Shown: positions 1 to 6,757, counted from the stretch's first letter. The stretch is 7,234 nucleotides of DNA from Holosporaceae bacterium UBA5542 (GCA_002426825.1 DINK01000028.1:6562-13795), one strand, 5' to 3'. Made by a program: numbers and translations. Notes: generated by a model not told the origin, from the sequence alone.

Positions 1-492
1 AATTGAATCGAGGGCCATCGAATATGTTTTGATACCGTTTCTGTAAATTTTGCGTTCCAAGAGGGGAATAAACATCAGCTTGCGATCAAAGGTGTGTGCT
101 TCAATAGATAGGGCGCCAAACTTTTCAGGGCTAATATGTTTATTTTTTGTGCTGCTTCCAACTTCTAGTTTTGCAGAAATACAATCTGTCATACTAAAAG
201 AAAATCCAGCCTTAAATTGATAGGCGCGTTCTTGGGAGTGAATGCGTGCCAGTTCACCATGCACGCCGTAATGGGCACCGTGATGATTTGCGGCAAGCGT
301 TGTACCGTGGGTGTGGCCTTGATTATTGGTAAGGCCTGTATATTGCTGAGTCAGGGTGACTTCGGTGCCTTTTTCATGAAGTGTGGTTTCAAACCCTTCA
401 AAATTTTTTTGCTTTGGTGCCAGAAAGTCATCTGCGAGGGCAGCCATATAAAAAAGGCATGCACTGCACAGAGATAAGAAAAATATTTTCAT
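1..492 (-). CDS. Partial gene: secreted, His-rich protein of unknown function (5' end only)
   Basis: An uninterrupted minus-strand frame of 164 codons starts at the ATG at 490-492 and leaves the window at position 1, so only the N-terminal part is seen. I do not recognise the family. Residues 1-20 look like a Sec signal peptide: Lys2, a hydrophobic core, then a M-A-A-L-A end followed by Asp-Asp, with likely cleavage after A20. A Cys at residue 12 is too close to the start and lacks a proper lipobox, so a lipoprotein is not supported. Roughly residues 55-85 are rich in His and Gly (G-H-T-H-G, N-H-H-G-A-H-Y-G-V-H), which could bind metal. The stretch after it has alternating polar and hydrophobic residues (YQFKAGFSFSM, KLEVGSS, ALSIEAHTF), as in beta strands of an outer-membrane or periplasmic beta protein. 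It is transcribed divergently from the glycosyltransferase genes. The upstream Shine-Dalgarno-like AGAAAG lies directly against the ATG and is weak. The coding status is fairly secure; the function is not. Confidence 0.75.
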   Translation of the reverse strand, partial: MKIFFLSLCSACLFYMAALADDFLAPKQKNFEGFETTLHEKGTEVTLTQQYTGLTNNQGHTHGTTLAANHHGAHYGVHGELARIHSQERAYQFKAGFSFSMTDCISAKLEVGSSTKNKHISPEKFGALSIEAHTFDRKLMFIPLLERKIYRNGIKTYSMALDSI

Positions 493-520
493 CTTTCTGG
501 TCAAGCCCCTGTTTTAATTG

Positions 521-659
521 ATTGTTCTATCTATCGTAAAATAAAAGCCATTTAATTTAAATAAAAATTATTTTCTGTACAAAAAATCATATTTTTCAGG
601 AAGGTAAAAATTTAAAGAATTTATTTATTTCAGGTATTGTTCTATTCTTAATAAAATAA
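521..659. repeat. Spaced direct repeat upstream of the first glycosyltransferase-like gene
   Basis: The ten bases ATTGTTCTAT occur perfectly at 521-530 and 636-645. Each copy is followed after exactly six bases by TAAAATAA (537-544 and 652-659). Over the 24-base unit 19 positions agree, and the disagreements fall almost entirely in the six-base spacer. A repeated two-part site with fixed spacing is what a regulator binding twice would use, or it may be a duplicated promoter-like element. The region is AT-rich, so the second half is weak evidence by itself; the exact ten-base half and the constant spacing carry the call. Confidence 0.4.
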
Positions 660-674
660 TAATAAATAATTATC

Positions 675-679
675 AGGGA
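675..679 (+). promoter_or_regulatory. Ribosome binding site supporting a GTG start
   Basis: AGGGA lies three bases before the GTG at 683. The spacing is short, but no ATG or TTG lies upstream in frame before the stop codon at 605-607, and the codons directly after the GTG encode a hydrophobic signal-peptide core. This makes GTG 683 the only reasonable start. Confidence 0.45.
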
Positions 680-682
680 AGC

Positions 683-1765
683 GTGTTTTTTATATTTCTT
701 GTTTTACTGGCTTTCAATATTTCTTTTTCTGCCACAGGAGAAGACGCGTCCTTACCCGCCCTAAAATCTGTGCGCGCCAGTGATAAGCCTTGGTTTGATG
801 CTTCCCAAGTGAAAGGGTGGTGTCAAGTAGAAGAGTCTTGTCATGCGATAATCACAAGTTGGTCACAAATAATGCATGGGAAGGGTGCTGGGGATATGGC
901 AAACCAAAGAACCCAAAGTGTGCAAAACATGAAAGAGGTTGTTTTGCAAGACTCACCACCCCCAGCTTTAAATCTTATTCCTCATGTAAGTCATCAAATG
1001 TGGATTACGAAAGACAAGCAAATACCGGATACGCATATTGAGGCCACAATTCAGCGTTGTAAAACCTTGGGCATGGGGTGGAAGCACATATTATGGGTGA
1101 TGGATGCAGAAGTATTGGCACCTTCTATTGCGAAACTAAAAAAAACCGTGCGTGATTTAGAAGTGCGCCAAGTTTATGACCATTATTTAAGAAAGGGGGA
1201 AGATCCCACACTGCAGCCACATAAAGTCAAAATGTATGGTCGTCGCCTTTTTGATGCCATGTTTGAAAATGATGTTTTTGTGGTGACAACAGATGTGCTG
1301 CGCCGAAATGTTGTCTATAAATCATCTCCTGACGATGAAGGGGGTGGGTTATATTCGGATATGAGTATCCGTTTATTGGTGGATATTACGCTTCTTTTGG
1401 ATCATGCGCATGCAGCATTCTATGTGCAACCCACCACAAGGATTTTTGATTTGGGACTAAGTGCTTATGCACGTGGACTAAAACCCCTGTTAGATTCTCT
1501 TAAAATACTTGAACGTCCTTATGACTATAAATTAGGTGATGGTTTATGGCAGCAGCATGGATTTCTTGGATCGATCATGTTCCAAACTTACTACGGCCAA
1601 GTTTGTGGTGCGTTGAATACATTGCCTTTGGTTGATGGGGTTCATTATAGAAATGCGGCGCACTTTTCTTCTATGAAGACACACAACGGAAGTTTGGGTA
1701 ATCGAACTTTTGAAGCTGTCATAAAAGAAAAAACAGTCTACGCAATTGCTGCTGAAGAAGAATAA
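683..1765 (+). CDS. Secreted single-domain GT32/TcdB-like glycosyltransferase homologue, probably degenerate
   Basis: 360 residues with a GTG start. Residues 1-17 form a hydrophobic signal peptide, unusual in having no Lys or Arg before the core. Residues about 30-98 are a polar, probably helical lead-in. From residue 99 there is a GT-A glycosyltransferase domain of the type with a DXD sugar-binding region: H101-xx-H104-xx-W107-I-T, the H-I-L-W block ending at W138, D204-V-L-R207, then GG-L-Y224-S-D226-M-S228. The canonical motif would be D-x-D, so the third position is Ser here. Two more departures from its paralogues are visible: about six extra residues (K-S-S-P-D plus a Gly) between the DxxR helix and the GG-x-Y turn, and a C-terminal H327-F-S-S-M331 block where the relatives have S-W. 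Over residues 101-174 it is 58/74 identical to domain 2 of the next gene's product. The spacing of 32 nt to that gene suggests an operon. It may be an inactive or altered-specificity enzyme. Family membership is fairly sure; catalytic activity is doubtful. Confidence 0.85.
   Translation: MFFIFLVLLAFNISFSATGEDASLPALKSVRASDKPWFDASQVKGWCQVEESCHAIITSWSQIMHGKGAGDMANQRTQSVQNMKEVVLQDSPPPALNLIPHVSHQMWITKDKQIPDTHIEATIQRCKTLGMGWKHILWVMDAEVLAPSIAKLKKTVRDLEVRQVYDHYLRKGEDPTLQPHKVKMYGRRLFDAMFENDVFVVTTDVLRRNVVYKSSPDDEGGGLYSDMSIRLLVDITLLLDHAHAAFYVQPTTRIFDLGLSAYARGLKPLLDSLKILERPYDYKLGDGLWQQHGFLGSIMFQTYYGQVCGALNTLPLVDGVHYRNAAHFSSMKTHNGSLGNRTFEAVIKEKTVYAIAAEEE
983..1204 (+). repeat. Duplicated coding segment, copy 1 (N-terminal part of GT domain)
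   Basis: This segment encodes residues 101-174 of the 360-residue protein and aligns without gaps to 3094-3315 in the next gene. My hand count gives 58/74 identical residues and 169/222 identical bases. Of the 58 identical residues, 23 use different codons, so the copies have been separate for some time and the protein sequence has been conserved by selection rather than by a very recent copying event. Confidence 0.85.
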
Positions 1766-1797
1766 TAAATATTAAAAAAATAGGAGGCTTTATAACA

Positions 1798-3870
1798 ATG
1801 TGTAAGAAAATCTTTTCTTTGATTCTTTTATCATATGCACTTGTTTTTTCAGCGGCAAAAGATGACGAGGCAACGAAAAAGCGGGCCATTGTGCCGTTAA
1901 AACCCATTGAAATGTCCGACATTCCTCCTATATCAGAAGATTTGAAAATTTTATTTGGCCCCAAGACATGGGGTCGTAACAATGCTGGTTGGAACGATTC
2001 AGCCAAGGTTTGGTTTAGTGGGGCTGGCTATTCCGATGAAAATGTAACCCGCCAACGGCATGCTTTTGAGAAAAAATCACAGACTTTGTATCAGAAAATG
2101 ATTGAAGGAGAAAGAGTTCCAAGAAAGATTCCACCTTCTATTCATCGTGTATGGGTTACTGCTGACGATAAGCCACATGAGCCACCTCAAGATCGTATTG
2201 ATGATTACCTGCGTATGATGGATCAATTGGGAGAAGAATTTACATCCGTATTTTGGTGTCTTGATAAAATCAAGATACCAAACGCTGTTAAACAATTAGA
2301 GGCGCACAAACGGATCGAGGTGCGCGAGTTAACAGATCTTTGGGCGCGAGATTTGCGTGGTCGGGCTATGTATGAACGTCTCTATAAAGAACGGCTTTTT
2401 GTGCTTTGTAGTTATGTTTTGCGGTATAAAATTATCGAGAATTTTGGAGGCATTTACGCTGACTTTGGTGTGCAAGTTAAGAAACTGATTAGTCCTTTAC
2501 TATCGTACGATTCTTTTTTTGGACAATCGGGTTTTTTGCTTTCTAATCGATTTTTTGGCGCCCAAGCTGGAGACGCAGGGTTACGTAGATTAGTTACTTT
2601 TATTGACTTACTTGATTTTACCGCATCATCTGAGATGCGCACAAAATTTAAGGGTGTCACAAGCCCTGTGTGGGTAGGGCTTTGGGCATTGACACTGAGT
2701 CATGAACTGGGGCGGAATCTTGAAGATAATGTGCTTTATCTAGATAATACAACAAACCCGTTTTATGAACATACTGGGATGCGCAGTTGGCTTTTGCCAA
2801 ATGTTGAAAATTTTGGCCAGAAGCCTGTTCAAGCAGAAGATTTCGATCCGTTGAATGTTTTCTTTTCTGCTAAGACTGCTTTCTCCCAAGTAAATGTTGT
2901 GCAGGCTTGGGCAAGTGGTCGAGAAAGAGATATAGATCGTATGACCAGGCTTGCACATTTCTTTTATGGTGAAGATTTAGGGCGTAGTAAGGATCAAGAG
3001 CGGGCACATATTGTATCGCAACGACAGGCGTCAATTAAACGCACAATAGGAAAATTGTTTGAAGGAGATTTAACGCCTGCTCACTATGCCCCCCATATCA
3101 ACCACCAAATGTGGATAACGAAATCGACTCAGATTCCCGATACACATATTGATGCAACCATTCAGCGCTGTAAGAGCCTGGGTGAGGAATGGACACATGT
3201 ATTATGGGTAATAGATGCAGAAGTGCTGGCGCCTTCTATTGCGAAACTAAAAGCGCATTTGCCTGATCTAGAAGTGCGCCAAGTCTATGACCATTACCTC
3301 AGAAAAGACGAAGACGCCCAACCAGATGAACCAAAAAGACGGATGCGTGCACAAGGTGTTTTTGAGGGTTTTTTCCAAGGGGGTGCTTTTGTCACTGCAA
3401 CAGATGTTTTTAGGAAAATTGTTTTGTTTGATGAAGGTGGTTTTTATGCGGATATGGGTATTATGACGTGTTGCAATATCACGCCCCTTTTTGATTGTGC
3501 ACACGGTATTTTTTATGCAAATCCAGAAACGCAGCTTTTTGATACAGGGGTGATGATGGCAGCACCAAATGATCCTGTGTTGAGGCGTTATTTTGATGTA
3601 ATGGATAAAATCCACACATATGAATCGTTAGCAAAGAACCCTGATGCGAATGACCAACTTCTCCTGATAGGGCAAGGGCTTTATAATGCTTCTTATGCAC
3701 AAGATTGTTCAGATAAGGTGACTATTCCGCTTGTTCTAGGACAAACATTGTTTAATCCCAATCATATGGGGTCGTGGAAACAGAGGAAAGCGGGCTTACA
3801 GAATGTGCCGTTTACTGCAGTGATTGGACGAAACAATATGTATAAAATGTCTCTGTTACACAATGAGTAA
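1798..3870 (+). CDS. Secreted tandem GT32/TcdB-like glycosyltransferase (two GT domains)
   Basis: 690 residues with an ATG start. A strong AGGAGG at 1782-1787 lies ten bases before it. Residues 1-20 are a signal peptide (Lys3-Lys4, hydrophobic core, V-F-S-A-A end). The protein contains two glycosyltransferase-like domains, each preceded by a polar helical lead-in. Domain 1 (about 111-335) has I-P-P-S-I-H116-xx-W119-V-T, F-W153, Y206-V-L-R209, GG-I-Y220-A-D222-F-G224 and H325...S-W331. Domain 2 (about 431-665) has H-xx-H436-xx-W439-I-T, W470, D536-V-F-R539, GG-F-Y550-A-D552-M-G554 and H656-M-G-S-W660. Neither domain has the last Asp of the DXD motif. Domain 1 also has Tyr where the family has the Asp of DxxR, while domain 2 keeps the Asp. 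Domain 2 is the close paralogue of the upstream gene product. By homology the protein would transfer a sugar from a nucleotide-sugar donor; donor, acceptor and delivery route cannot be read from the sequence. The tandem organisation could mean one catalytic and one binding or scaffold domain. Confidence 0.9.
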   Translation: MCKKIFSLILLSYALVFSAAKDDEATKKRAIVPLKPIEMSDIPPISEDLKILFGPKTWGRNNAGWNDSAKVWFSGAGYSDENVTRQRHAFEKKSQTLYQKMIEGERVPRKIPPSIHRVWVTADDKPHEPPQDRIDDYLRMMDQLGEEFTSVFWCLDKIKIPNAVKQLEAHKRIEVRELTDLWARDLRGRAMYERLYKERLFVLCSYVLRYKIIENFGGIYADFGVQVKKLISPLLSYDSFFGQSGFLLSNRFFGAQAGDAGLRRLVTFIDLLDFTASSEMRTKFKGVTSPVWVGLWALTLSHELGRNLEDNVLYLDNTTNPFYEHTGMRSWLLPNVENFGQKPVQAEDFDPLNVFFSAKTAFSQVNVVQAWASGRERDIDRMTRLAHFFYGEDLGRSKDQERAHIVSQRQASIKRTIGKLFEGDLTPAHYAPHINHQMWITKSTQIPDTHIDATIQRCKSLGEEWTHVLWVIDAEVLAPSIAKLKAHLPDLEVRQVYDHYLRKDEDAQPDEPKRRMRAQGVFEGFFQGGAFVTATDVFRKIVLFDEGGFYADMGIMTCCNITPLFDCAHGIFYANPETQLFDTGVMMAAPNDPVLRRYFDVMDKIHTYESLAKNPDANDQLLLIGQGLYNASYAQDCSDKVTIPLVLGQTLFNPNHMGSWKQRKAGLQNVPFTAVIGRNNMYKMSLLHNE
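3094..3315 (+). repeat. Duplicated coding segment, copy 2 (start of GT domain 2)
   Basis: This encodes residues 433-506 of the 690-residue protein and is the partner of 983-1204. The match is gap-free at 78 % residue identity by hand count. Similarity falls to about half around the GG-x-Y-x-D block and is much lower toward the C termini, where the upstream copy has diverged strongly. Confidence 0.85.
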
Positions 3871-3909
3871 GAGGGACGGAAATAAGGGTTCTGCTTCTTT
3901 GATGCGTCA

Positions 3910-3924
3910 GTGATTTTTAATCAC
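3910..3924. repeat. Short inverted repeat between the second and third glycosyltransferase genes
   Basis: GTGATT (3910-3915) and AATCAC (3919-3924) are perfect inverted copies around TTT. The stem is only six pairs and is mostly A-T, and no T-run follows, so it is a poor intrinsic terminator in either direction. It could be an operator half-site pair or chance. It is the only structure seen in the 111-base gap at 3871-3981. No convincing promoter was found in that gap, so read-through from the upstream genes into the third gene is possible. Confidence 0.3.
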
Positions 3925-3981
3925 CAACAATTTAAAATTAGATAAAAAATATATGGTGCTGATCTCGGGGAGAGATAGATT

Positions 3982-6672
3982 ATGAATGTGCAGCGGTATT
4001 TCTGTTTTTTAATATTTTTTATACTTTTTCCCCTGATCAAACTTAATCACGCTGCAGAAGCAGATCAATTTCCAGGCTACAATCCTCATAAAGCCACGCG
4101 CCTTACAGAAGCAATAAGCGACTTTCCTTCTCAGGTAGGGGTTGTTGTTCATGCATCATCTGGTGGAGGATATGCACTACACTTAGCAAAAAAAATGTCC
4201 CGGGGGGGCATGCTTTATGTTGTTGACCCTTGGCAGGACGATAGAAGCTTTTTGAAATTTATGGAAAGCGTTTCTTGTTTAGGTCAGCAATTTTTAGTGC
4301 ATCCATTGCGCATGAATGTGCGTGAAGCTAGTGCGGCATTCCAACAGACAGGACGGCGTGCTGATTTTATATTTTGGGATGGTGAAGATTCGGAAAAAGA
4401 TATAAAAGAGCAGCTTGAGAGCTGGGGGACATGTTTAGCACCTGACAGCATTATGGTCGGGGATTGCGCCTCAGAGTCGATAATGAGCGTTGTTGATGGG
4501 CTTTCTGTTCATATTAATGGCACATTAGAAACGCCAAAAATAGGTTCTGACAACGCTTATAAAGTATGGCGCATTTCAAAAGGTCGTGCGACGTTGGCGC
4601 TTTTAACTTCAAGTGCAGAGAAACGATTAGTGGCGCAGTCTCTTTCCCAATTTACAGACTTTACATTTGGTTGCGGTGTTATGAAAGGTGTTGGTGAAGA
4701 GCTTGGTTTTTCCCATGAGCAAAGGATACAAGCATTTATAGATTTGAGAAAAGCATTTATGGATCGATTTGGGAGAGGGGCTGCAGAGATGGCGCCCACA
4801 CCAACTGACATTCCAAAAGTACATCATAGTGTTTGGTTGACAGATATTGAAAATCCCAGAGATCCTTCTGAGCAAGAGCGTAGCAACGGGGAAAAACTAT
4901 GGAAATATTATGAAATTTCTTTAGAGAAGTTTGAAAAAAAGAATGGGTGGCAGCATGTTTTGTGGTGCTTGTTTCCAGAACAAATGCCTGGAATGGTAAA
5001 GTTGGCGCAGAGATGGGGTGTTGCAGTGCGTTCTATTTACAATTCTGGATTGTACAAGAAAATGCCTGCACGCCATATATTTGATGCTTATTTGGCAGCT
5101 GGGCATTTTTCTTTAGCGGGAAATGTATTGCGGGAAGCAATTTTGTTTTTGTATGGAGGGCTCTATAGCGATATAGCCGTTGAGTTGTGTTTTGACCCAG
5201 CACTTATGTTTGGTCTTTGTGGTGCAAAAGCATTCTATGCAAGTCATACACAGATGTTGTTAAACGGAGATAGGGGGTTTAACTATTTTGACCAGGATCT
5301 TTGTGCCAGTGTACCAAGAGGCCTTATTCCAGGAAAATTCTTAGAAAATATTAGCAAGCTTTATACAGGAAAAAAACCAATTTCAGGTGAACAAAGGTCT
5401 GTATCACAGGTTCTTAGAAGGCATTTTGTAGATGATTGTACAGCGCATGTTGAGTTGGTTCGGCCGCCCCAACTTATGCTTGCTATGACACAGGCATTAG
5501 CGGAGGTTGGCGTAGAAAAGGTTGGATTGTTATGGATAAATGATAGTAATGAAGATGGTTTTGATGCTGATACCAATCCAATGTATTGCCGACATGGAAA
5601 TAAGAGTTGGAAAGACGGTCTTTGGGGATGTGCAAAAGCACATGAGTCAACAGTAAACTTATTCAATATTGTGCCGCCTCCTTACTATGTAGAAATTAGT
5701 CTTGCCCACCATAATAGTATTCGAAATGCTGTTGTGTCGGTAGAATTACAAAAAGTTTGGCAGGAGCAGCAGGGTATCCTCCAAAATGCTAAAGATGGTG
5801 CAGAGATGCACATAGATCCAAAGGAAGCAACGTATCGTGCGCGTGGAAAAATTTATAAAAATACAATACAAAGATTGTTAACTTTGGATGCGGTTTTTGA
5901 GAGAGTAGGTGATGGTTGTCCTGCTGAGGAAGAGGAAAACGATTTAATTTTCCATAAGATATGGTTGACTGATCAAGAGGATCCGACAGAAGTTCCCGAT
6001 GATTTAATGAGATATTTTAAAGAGAGTATGGGGTGTCAAGATCCAACTGCCGTTTGCTGTTTTTGGTGCCAAGATCCGGATAAGATTCCTGTTACGATCG
6101 CCGCCCTTGCCGATTTCCCGCGTCGGGTTGAAGTTAAAGTAATTGATCATGATATGTCTGATTTTGGGGCTAGATGGCTTTATGAGTATTACATTAAGCG
6201 TAAAATTTGGGCGCTTGCAGGTGATGTGCTGAGACACTTTGTGGTGAACAAATATGGGGGTCTTTACACAGATATCGGGATGGAACTGCGCGTGGATATG
6301 ACAAAGTATATTCGTGGTTTTGATATTATTTTAGCAAATCGTGAGCAGTGGGTAGATATGTGTATGATTGGCGTTCATAAGGGTAATCCATACCATATAC
6401 GCTTTTTAGATTTCTTAACAAATATAAGAATAGCAACGCCTGAAAGTTTGCGTTACCCGATTCTTAAAAACGCGTTGAATATACATAATTCTTATGGACT
6501 GGGTGCGTGGGTAGATAGCATAGATGTAGATCAAACGCATCTGCTGCTTTTGCCGGATCAAAGTTTCTTCGTAAAGCACAGTTTGGATTCTTGGTGGAAT
6601 CCTGATCCCGCAAAAGGTTTGGGTCAAGGTGTTAACCAATATAAAGGCTTCAGCTTTTTCAAAGAAGCCTAG
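3982..6672 (+). CDS. Secreted fusion: methyltransferase-like domain plus two GT32/TcdB-like glycosyltransferase domains
   Basis: 896 residues with an ATG start; GGGGAG at 3967-3972 lies nine bases before it. Residues 1-25 are a signal peptide (Arg5, long aromatic and aliphatic core, H-A-A end). Residues about 35-200 resemble a class I SAM-dependent methyltransferase of the Methyltransf_24 type: a glycine-rich loop S-S-G-G-G-Y (59-64), V-D82-P-W, F-W-D133-G, a L-E-S-W-G-T stretch and V-G-D161. The acidic residue expected in motif I before the loop is missing, and the His usual after D-G is replaced. Two glycosyltransferase domains follow. Domain 1 (about 275-545) has I-P-K-V-H-H-S-V-W285-L-T, N381-V-L-R384, GG-L-Y395-S-D397-I-A399 and H538...S-W543. 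Domain 2 (about 655-880) has H658-K-I-W661-L-T, D748-V-L-R751, GG-L-Y762-T-D764-I-G766 and H866...S-W871. As in the second gene, domain 1 lacks the Asp of DxxR and domain 2 keeps it, and the last DXD Asp is absent in both. The role is unknown; it could be a multi-activity effector or toxin, or a modifier of exported glycans. Domain calls are from motif reading only. Confidence 0.88.
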   Translation: MNVQRYFCFLIFFILFPLIKLNHAAEADQFPGYNPHKATRLTEAISDFPSQVGVVVHASSGGGYALHLAKKMSRGGMLYVVDPWQDDRSFLKFMESVSCLGQQFLVHPLRMNVREASAAFQQTGRRADFIFWDGEDSEKDIKEQLESWGTCLAPDSIMVGDCASESIMSVVDGLSVHINGTLETPKIGSDNAYKVWRISKGRATLALLTSSAEKRLVAQSLSQFTDFTFGCGVMKGVGEELGFSHEQRIQAFIDLRKAFMDRFGRGAAEMAPTPTDIPKVHHSVWLTDIENPRDPSEQERSNGEKLWKYYEISLEKFEKKNGWQHVLWCLFPEQMPGMVKLAQRWGVAVRSIYNSGLYKKMPARHIFDAYLAAGHFSLAGNVLREAILFLYGGLYSDIAVELCFDPALMFGLCGAKAFYASHTQMLLNGDRGFNYFDQDLCASVPRGLIPGKFLENISKLYTGKKPISGEQRSVSQVLRRHFVDDCTAHVELVRPPQLMLAMTQALAEVGVEKVGLLWINDSNEDGFDADTNPMYCRHGNKSWKDGLWGCAKAHESTVNLFNIVPPPYYVEISLAHHNSIRNAVVSVELQKVWQEQQGILQNAKDGAEMHIDPKEATYRARGKIYKNTIQRLLTLDAVFERVGDGCPAEEEENDLIFHKIWLTDQEDPTEVPDDLMRYFKESMGCQDPTAVCCFWCQDPDKIPVTIAALADFPRRVEVKVIDHDMSDFGARWLYEYYIKRKIWALAGDVLRHFVVNKYGGLYTDIGMELRVDMTKYIRGFDIILANREQWVDMCMIGVHKGNPYHIRFLDFLTNIRIATPESLRYPILKNALNIHNSYGLGAWVDSIDVDQTHLLLLPDQSFFVKHSLDSWWNPDPAKGLGQGVNQYKGFSFFKEA

Positions 6673-6725
6673 AGTTGTGTTGTGCGATAAGTTAGCTCAA
6701 GGAAATAGCGAGCAGGTGCAAAGAC

Positions 6726-6757
6726 AAAAAAATAGGTGCCATCTTGCGATGGCACCT
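6726..6757 (-). terminator. Intrinsic terminator of the cold-shock gene
   Basis: A perfect ten-pair stem AGGTGCCATC/GATGGCACCT (6734-6743 and 6748-6757) reads on the minus strand with a GCAA loop, a stable GNRA-type tetraloop. It is followed after one base by seven T (A at 6726-6732 on the plus strand). It lies 45 bases beyond the stop of the cold-shock gene. For the convergent plus-strand genes the same hairpin is followed by a T-run only eight bases later (about 6765), so it may also stop those transcripts, less efficiently. It sits in the 130-base gap between the two convergent genes, where nothing else was seen. Confidence 0.85.

Larger units (their letters stand above)
493..682. promoter_or_regulatory. 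Divergent AT-rich intergenic region, promoters not resolved
   Basis: This stretch of about 190 bases separates the minus-strand His-rich gene from the plus-strand glycosyltransferase-like gene, so promoters for both directions are expected here. It is extremely AT-rich, which makes -10-like hexamers common by chance. A possible minus-strand pair is TTGTAC and TAAATT with a 17-nt spacer, and a possible plus-strand pair is TTGTTC (637-642) and TAATAA (660-665) with 17 nt. Both match the consensus poorly, and the plus-strand one would leave a leader of only about ten bases. No open frame with a ribosome binding site was seen inside. The one clear structure is the direct repeat annotated separately. 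Confidence 0.4.

Noticed and set aside
455..457. Lipoprotein Cys at residue 12 of the His-rich protein
   Set aside because: The residues before the Cys (C-S-A) do not have the Leu expected at the lipobox -3 position, and the hydrophobic core continues past it to a better signal peptidase I site after A-L-A.
217..477. Plus-strand open frame of 86 codons opposite the His-rich gene
   Set aside because: It is antisense to the partial minus-strand gene with a good signal peptide, has no clear ribosome binding site, and its translation has no recognisable features.
817..1041. Plus-strand frame of 74 codons within the first glycosyltransferase-like gene
   Set aside because: It lies entirely inside a longer gene with clear domain motifs in another frame; it is a shadow.
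3268..3700. Two overlapping minus-strand frames (115 and 73 codons) opposite the second glycosyltransferase domain of the 690-residue protein
   Set aside because: Both are antisense shadows of a strongly conserved coding segment, with no ribosome binding site and implausible composition.
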